Below are positions 6,654 to 9,010 of a stretch of 9,010 nucleotides of DNA, piece by piece. A program made the translations under genes and the position numbers. Below the pieces are notes generated by a model. The model saw nothing but the letters and a program-made list of their open reading frames with translations, was not told the origin of the DNA and searched no databases. Source of the DNA: Treponema sp. (GTDB taxonomy: Bacteria > Spirochaetota > Spirochaetia > Treponematales > Breznakiellaceae); contig JAITLF010000066.1 of assembly GCA_031278025.1 (NCBI GenBank), positions 1 to 9,010 on the forward strand. The letters run 5' to 3'. Numbering within the stretch: the stretch's first letter is position 1; the number at the start of each line of letters is the position of its first letter.

Positions 6654-6723
6654 CCCGCAGCTTTAGCCGCGGGGGGCCGTGGGGGCGGGAACCTGCGGGC
6701 TGGCCCCCGCGGGGAACCCGCAG
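6654..6723. terminator. GC-rich alternative hairpins at a convergent gene junction
   Basis: CCGCGGGGGGCC (6667-6678) pairs with GGCCCCCGCGG (6702-6712) with one bulged G. CTGCGGG (6693-6699) can instead pair with CCCGCAG at 6654-6660 or at 6717-6723. The block fills the 90 bp between the stops of the NDK and FKBP genes, where a bidirectional terminator is expected. Neither strand has a clean T tract after a stem, so termination is inferred from position and stem strength. Confidence 0.5.
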
Positions 6724-6728
6724 GGGTA

Positions 6729-7454
6729 TTATTCCACAATCGACAGCAATTCTACCTTGAAAATTAATGTTGAGTTGGGAGGGATGGAACCGTTCCCCTG
6801 CTCGCCGTAGGCCAAAGCCGCCGGGATGACAAAACGGTAGGTACTGCCGGCAGTCATAAGGGGGATTCCCTCGGTCCAGCCGCGGATAACCTCATTCAGC
6901 GGAAACGTTACCGGTTCGCCACGGGCATAGGAACTGTCAAAAACGGTCCCGTCAAGAAGCGTACCCTCGTAATGAACTTCCACCGTGTCTTCGGTACCCG
7001 GATGAGGCCCCGTGCCTTCGGCGATTACTTCGTACTGAAGGCCGCTTGCCGTGGTGGTAACCCCGTTCCGGGCGCCGTTTTGGACGAGGTATTCGGCCTC
7101 CTTCAGGATGTTTTCCTCTTTCAGCCGCTCTACCGCCGCGGTAAACGCGGTTTGTATCTTTCCTAACGCTTCTTCCGCGGAGAATCTGGCGGCAGCGCCC
7201 TCAACCGCATCTTTGAACCCTTTCACGAGTTCATCGTAATCATAATCAATTTTGACCTGGTTAAGGCCGAATTCCAGGGCGAGTACCAGCCCGAAAGAAT
7301 AACTGGTATCCGCGTCAATTTGGGTTCCCCGATCTTCCGCCGGAAGGGCCGCGGCTTTGGATTTTTTTTCGCCCCCTTGAGATTTTCCCCCGGCGCTGCA
7401 GGCGAATAACACAACCGTTGACATCAATAGGGCAAAGACAACTTTCCTGATCAT
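6729..7454 (-). CDS. FKBP-type peptidyl-prolyl isomerase lipoprotein, Mip/FkpA-like
   Basis: Probably a lipid-anchored periplasmic or outer-membrane foldase that isomerises prolyl bonds in exported proteins. The signal peptide ends in the lipobox LFAC with Cys19 as the lipidated residue. A low-complexity Gly/Ser/Lys linker follows at 20-40, then an FKBP N-terminal dimerisation domain at about 49-118 (SYSFGLVLA, YDELVKGFKDAVEG), then the catalytic FKBP domain at about 137-240. Pocket residues are all present: Tyr162, Phe172, Asp173, Phe184, Val189, Ile190, Trp193, Tyr216 and Phe232. So an active enzyme is likely, in the mould of Mip, FkpA and FklB. The Shine-Dalgarno is weak (GGA about 8 nt upstream). 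A consensus-like promoter lies at 7541-7569. The gene is read alone on the minus strand, convergent with the NDK. Confidence 0.93.
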   Translation of the reverse strand: MIRKVVFALLMSTVVLFACSAGGKSQGGEKKSKAAALPAEDRGTQIDADTSYSFGLVLALEFGLNQVKIDYDYDELVKGFKDAVEGAAARFSAEEALGKIQTAFTAAVERLKEENILKEAEYLVQNGARNGVTTTASGLQYEVIAEGTGPHPGTEDTVEVHYEGTLLDGTVFDSSYARGEPVTFPLNEVIRGWTEGIPLMTAGSTYRFVIPAALAYGEQGNGSIPPNSTLIFKVELLSIVE

Positions 7455-7540
7455 TTTTCTTGTCCGTTTTCCTTAGGATTCCGGGAACCTACTCCCCGAA
7501 GGACTCTCGCAAAGCAGGACTTCAAAAGAATCCGGGAGTG

Positions 7541-7569
7541 AGTATACCAGGGAAGCCCCCTCCTGGCAA
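7541..7569 (-). promoter_or_regulatory. Promoter of the FKBP lipoprotein gene
   Basis: On the minus strand TTGCCA (7569-7564) and TATACT (7546-7541) are separated by 17 bp. Each matches the sigma-70 consensus at five of six positions. The predicted start, near 7534, gives a leader of about 80 nt before the ATG at 7454. Confidence 0.6.
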
Positions 7570-7711
7570 GGGTTACCCCTGCGCCGGGATACACGGGCCG
7601 CCGCGCAGCCACGAACCGGCAGCGGTACGCGGTACAGGCGGCAGAAAAATAAAGCATGAGGGCAAAAAAGCTGCCGGCAATTATATTCACGGTAATTATA
7701 TTCCCCGCGGC

Positions 7712-7779
7712 AGGTTAGGAACTGTACAGAACGAACATGGCCAAACAGTTATGTTATTTCTGTACAGTTCCTTAGGTTA
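7712..7779. mobile_element. MITE-like or IS-scar inverted repeat with 6-bp direct repeats
   Basis: GGAACTGTACAGAA (7718-7731) and TTCTGTACAGTTCC (7758-7771) are perfect 14-bp inverted arms; one more A/T pair (7717/7772) extends them to 15. Each arm contains the palindrome CTGTACAG. The 26-nt loop adds a further AACAT/ATGTT stem. The unit is bracketed by AGGTTA at 7712-7717 and 7774-7779, which fits a target-site duplication. At under 60 bp it is very small for a MITE. A long operator or an IS remnant are alternatives. Confidence 0.55.
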
Positions 7780-7801
7780 ATGCCATTGAACGGGCAGTTA
7801 T

Positions 7802-7837
7802 CCGTTAATTTGGGTTTCTATACAAACAAATTAACGG
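7802..7837. repeat. 11-bp inverted repeat
   Basis: CCGTTAATTTG (7802-7812) and CAAATTAACGG (7827-7837) are perfect 11-bp arms around a 14-nt loop. GGGGG and then ATTTTATTT follow on the plus strand. That recalls a terminator, but no plus-strand gene lies upstream. It is about 30 bp to the right of the MITE-like element and 68 bp before the 24-bp array. Confidence 0.6.
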
Positions 7838-7904
7838 GGGATTTTATTTGCGGGGATCTTTTCACGTTCATGCTGACGATGGCGGAGCAGCCCTTCCTCC
7901 CTTT

Positions 7905-8072
7905 GAAAATCAGCATCGCGGTTTAATCGAAAATCAGCATCGCGGTTTAATCGAAAATCAGCATCGCTGCTTAATCAAAAATCAGCATCGCGGTTTAATC
8001 GAAAATCAGCATCGCTGCTTAATCGAAAATCAGCATCGCTGCTTAATCGAAAATCAGCATCGCGGTTTAACC
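7905..8072 (+). repeat. 24-bp tandem repeat array, 7 copies
   Basis: Seven head-to-tail 24-bp units start at 7905, 7929, 7953, 7977, 8001, 8025 and 8049. The unit is GAAAATCAGCATCGC followed by GGTTTAATC or TGCTTAATC. Variation is confined to the GGT/TGC switch, one G-to-A change at the start of the fourth unit, and the last base pair group. Read on the plus strand it encodes the octapeptide ENQHRGLI or ENQHRCLI, open from a TTG at 7848 to 8081. There is no spacer sequence, so this is a minisatellite rather than a CRISPR. Near-identity between units shows recent expansion or homogenisation. Confidence 0.95.
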
Positions 8073-8205
8073 GGGGGTTAATCGAAATCCGGTATCCCGG
8101 TTTAATCGAATGAATTTTACCCGCGGGTTAATCGGGGGTTAATCGAAGTTTAGGTTTAACCGAAGTTTAGGTTTACCCGGATGCGGTTTAACCGGGGTTT
8201 CCGCG
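8073..8205 (+). repeat. Decayed extension of the 24-bp array
   Basis: Sequence related to the end of the 24-bp unit (GGTTTAATCGAA) recurs at irregular spacing. One full-length 24-bp relative lies at 8084-8107. GGGGGTTAATC occurs at 8073-8083 and again near 8134-8144. A 17-bp direct repeat beginning GAAGTTTAGGTTTA occurs at 8145-8161 and 8162-8178. This looks like the older, diverged edge of the array. Confidence 0.75.
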
Positions 8206-8478
8206 GAGGGGCAGGTCCCCGGTTTTTCTTTTTCCATGCAGGCAGGCTGGGTCATTCAGCCTATGCTTTTGCGTGCATCGCGTACCGTCCAAACAACAGC
8301 CCCCGGCCCGAAACGCCCCCGCGTCCGCATGGGGATGATGCCGCCGCCGTGTGCCTTCGCCCTCACGGCCGTCCGCCGCCGCCGCTGCGGACCTGCCAGG
8401 CGCCCAAACCCCCGTCACGGGTACGGGCGCAAGGCGGGCGGAGGCGCCCGCGCCCCCTTCTCATGCCCAAACGCCGAA
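8206..8478. other. GC-rich stretch without a recognisable gene
   Basis: About 270 bp of GC-rich sequence between the two repeat arrays. Several frames are open on both strands, but all give low-complexity, Ala/Pro/Arg-rich translations with no recognised domain and no ribosome binding site. I see no RNA gene or clear inverted repeat. It may be degraded coding or further diverged repeat sequence. Confidence 0.5.
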
Positions 8479-8793
8479 TTTTGAGGCAAAACCGGGGTAT
8501 TTGGGGCAAAAACCCCCTGCTTTGGGGGCGGAATTGAAATATTCAGGGATCCGCGCGCCCCGTTCAAAGTCCCGAACGCGAAATTCGGGGGCAAAAATGA
8601 ACCATTCGGGGGCAAAAATGGAGCATTCGGGGGCAAAAATGGAGCATTCGGGGGCAAAAATGAAGCATTCGGGGGCAAAGCAGAGCCCTGCGGGGAACAG
8701 GAAGAAGCCCGCAGGGTGCAGGCAGCGCCCCGCAGGGACCGGGCAGCGCCCCACGGAGCGCGGGGATATCCCCGGAACTTTGGGGGATATCCC
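8479..8793 (+). repeat. 21-bp periodic array, 15 units, strongly drifting
   Basis: Cutting every 21 bp from 8479 gives 15 units in unbroken phase. The most regular (8584, 8605, 8626 and 8647) read TTCGGGGGCAAAAATG plus five variable bases. Left of them the units decay through TTTGGGGGCGG and TTTGGGGCAAAAA forms. Right of them the units change to CGCAGGG-type GC-rich copies and then to two units ending GGGGATATCCC. On the plus strand the phase reads as heptapeptides HSGAKME, HSGAKMK, HSGAKQS, then PAGNRKK, PAGCRQR and PAGTGQR. A 164-codon reading frame (GTG 8351 to 8845) covers the array but has no ribosome binding site and no known domain, so I annotate it as a repeat rather than a gene. Confidence 0.85.
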
Positions 8794-8795
8794 CC
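8762..8795. repeat. Paired GATATC-centred palindromes
   Basis: GGGGATATCCCC (8762-8773) and GGGGGATATCCCCC (8782-8795) are perfect palindromes whose centres are 21 bp apart, one period of the array they terminate. They lie about 55 bp before the transposase start, close to where the left end of the insertion sequence should be. They may be array units, an insertion target, or protein-binding sites. Confidence 0.7.
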
Positions 8796-8849
8796 TATGC
8801 GTTTACCTAAATAGTTGGCAAAACAGTTCTCATCTGATAAACTGAGGGC

Positions 8850-9010
8850 ATGAGAGAGGAAAACTATACATTCGAAGCTCTAGCGGCGATTCTACCGGAG
8901 CATTGGAGAGAAAAAGCGAAGGAACTGGGCGCTCTACAGCGAGCACGGGAAATTAAGACACCGGAGGACCTTCTGAAACTCATTTTCCTGTATTTGACCG
9001 AAGGGAAATC
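8850..9010 (+). CDS. IS4-type transposase, N-terminal fragment cut by the window edge
   Basis: The first 53 codons of an open frame running off the right edge. The product begins MREENYTFEALAAILPEHW and continues with a helix-rich segment (KAKELGALQRAREI, EDLLKLIFLYLTEGK). This resembles the N-terminal region of IS4-type transposases that I associate with termite-gut Treponema, which carry many copies. The DDE catalytic domain would lie outside the window, so activity cannot be judged. The upstream GAGGG is only one base from the ATG, a poor ribosome binding site. TTGGCA (8815-8820) and TAAACT (8838-8843), 17 bp apart, would start transcription almost at the ATG. The left IS end should lie between about 8795 and 8849, where the 21-bp array stops. 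Confidence 0.7.
   Translation, partial: MREENYTFEALAAILPEHWREKAKELGALQRAREIKTPEDLLKLIFLYLTEGK

Noticed and set aside
7905..8072. CRISPR array
   Set aside because: Units are contiguous 24-mers with no unique spacers, and no cas genes are present.
7848..8081. 77-codon frame of ENQHRGLI octapeptides
   Set aside because: It starts at TTG and most of it is the 24-bp array, which stays open in any frame lacking a stop because its period is divisible by three. Another plus-strand frame through the array (KSASRFNR) is equally open. Kept as a repeat.
8351..8845. 164-codon low-complexity frame over the 21-bp array
   Set aside because: It has a GTG start without a ribosome binding site and an Ala/Pro-rich composition, and open minus-strand frames cover the same array. 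The heptapeptide regularity is reported as a finding, not a gene.

Overview
The window most resembles a chromosomal segment of a host-associated spirochaete of the genus Treponema (termite-gut type). This rests on the gene style, an unusually long two-domain nucleoside diphosphate kinase, a Mip/FkpA-like lipoprotein PPIase, and the start of an IS4-type transposase of a kind I associate with those genomes. The assignment is inference; there is no rRNA or tRNA here.

Layout. 1-210 is a degenerate 21-bp tandem array with no complete gene. 291-4241 is a minus-strand block: a metal-sensing ArsR/SmtB repressor (4241-3864), a Zn/Cd/Pb-exporting P1B-type ATPase (3676-1562) and a long ribose-phosphate pyrophosphokinase (1430-291). 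The repressor gene has a consensus-like promoter whose start region is overlapped by a perfect 18-bp palindrome of the SmtB/CadC operator type. The ATPase has a separate promoter-like site that contains a second, wider inverted repeat. Repressor and pump therefore look like a metal-detoxification pair in which metal binding releases both promoters. 4488-6638 is on the plus strand: an unrecognised exported protein (4488-5108), a 345-bp gap, and the two-domain NDK (5454-6638). A minus-strand FKBP lipoprotein (7454-6729) converges on the NDK across a GC-rich block of alternative hairpins.

7570-8849 is a 1.3-kb stretch with no convincing gene. It holds a MITE-like inverted repeat flanked by 6-bp direct repeats, a second 11-bp-arm inverted repeat, seven copies of a 24-bp unit followed by decayed relatives, a featureless GC-rich stretch, and a 21-bp periodic array whose phase holds for about 315 bp while its sequence drifts completely. 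The array ends at two GATATC-centred palindromes just before a truncated IS4-family transposase that runs off the right edge.

The main curiosity is the set of three sequence-unrelated tandem arrays in the gene-free gaps. Their periods are 21, 24 and 21 bp, all multiples of three, and each reads as an oligopeptide repeat on the plus strand. I found no clear new multi-gene system. The arrays and the inverted-repeat cluster are the parts that known genes do not explain.
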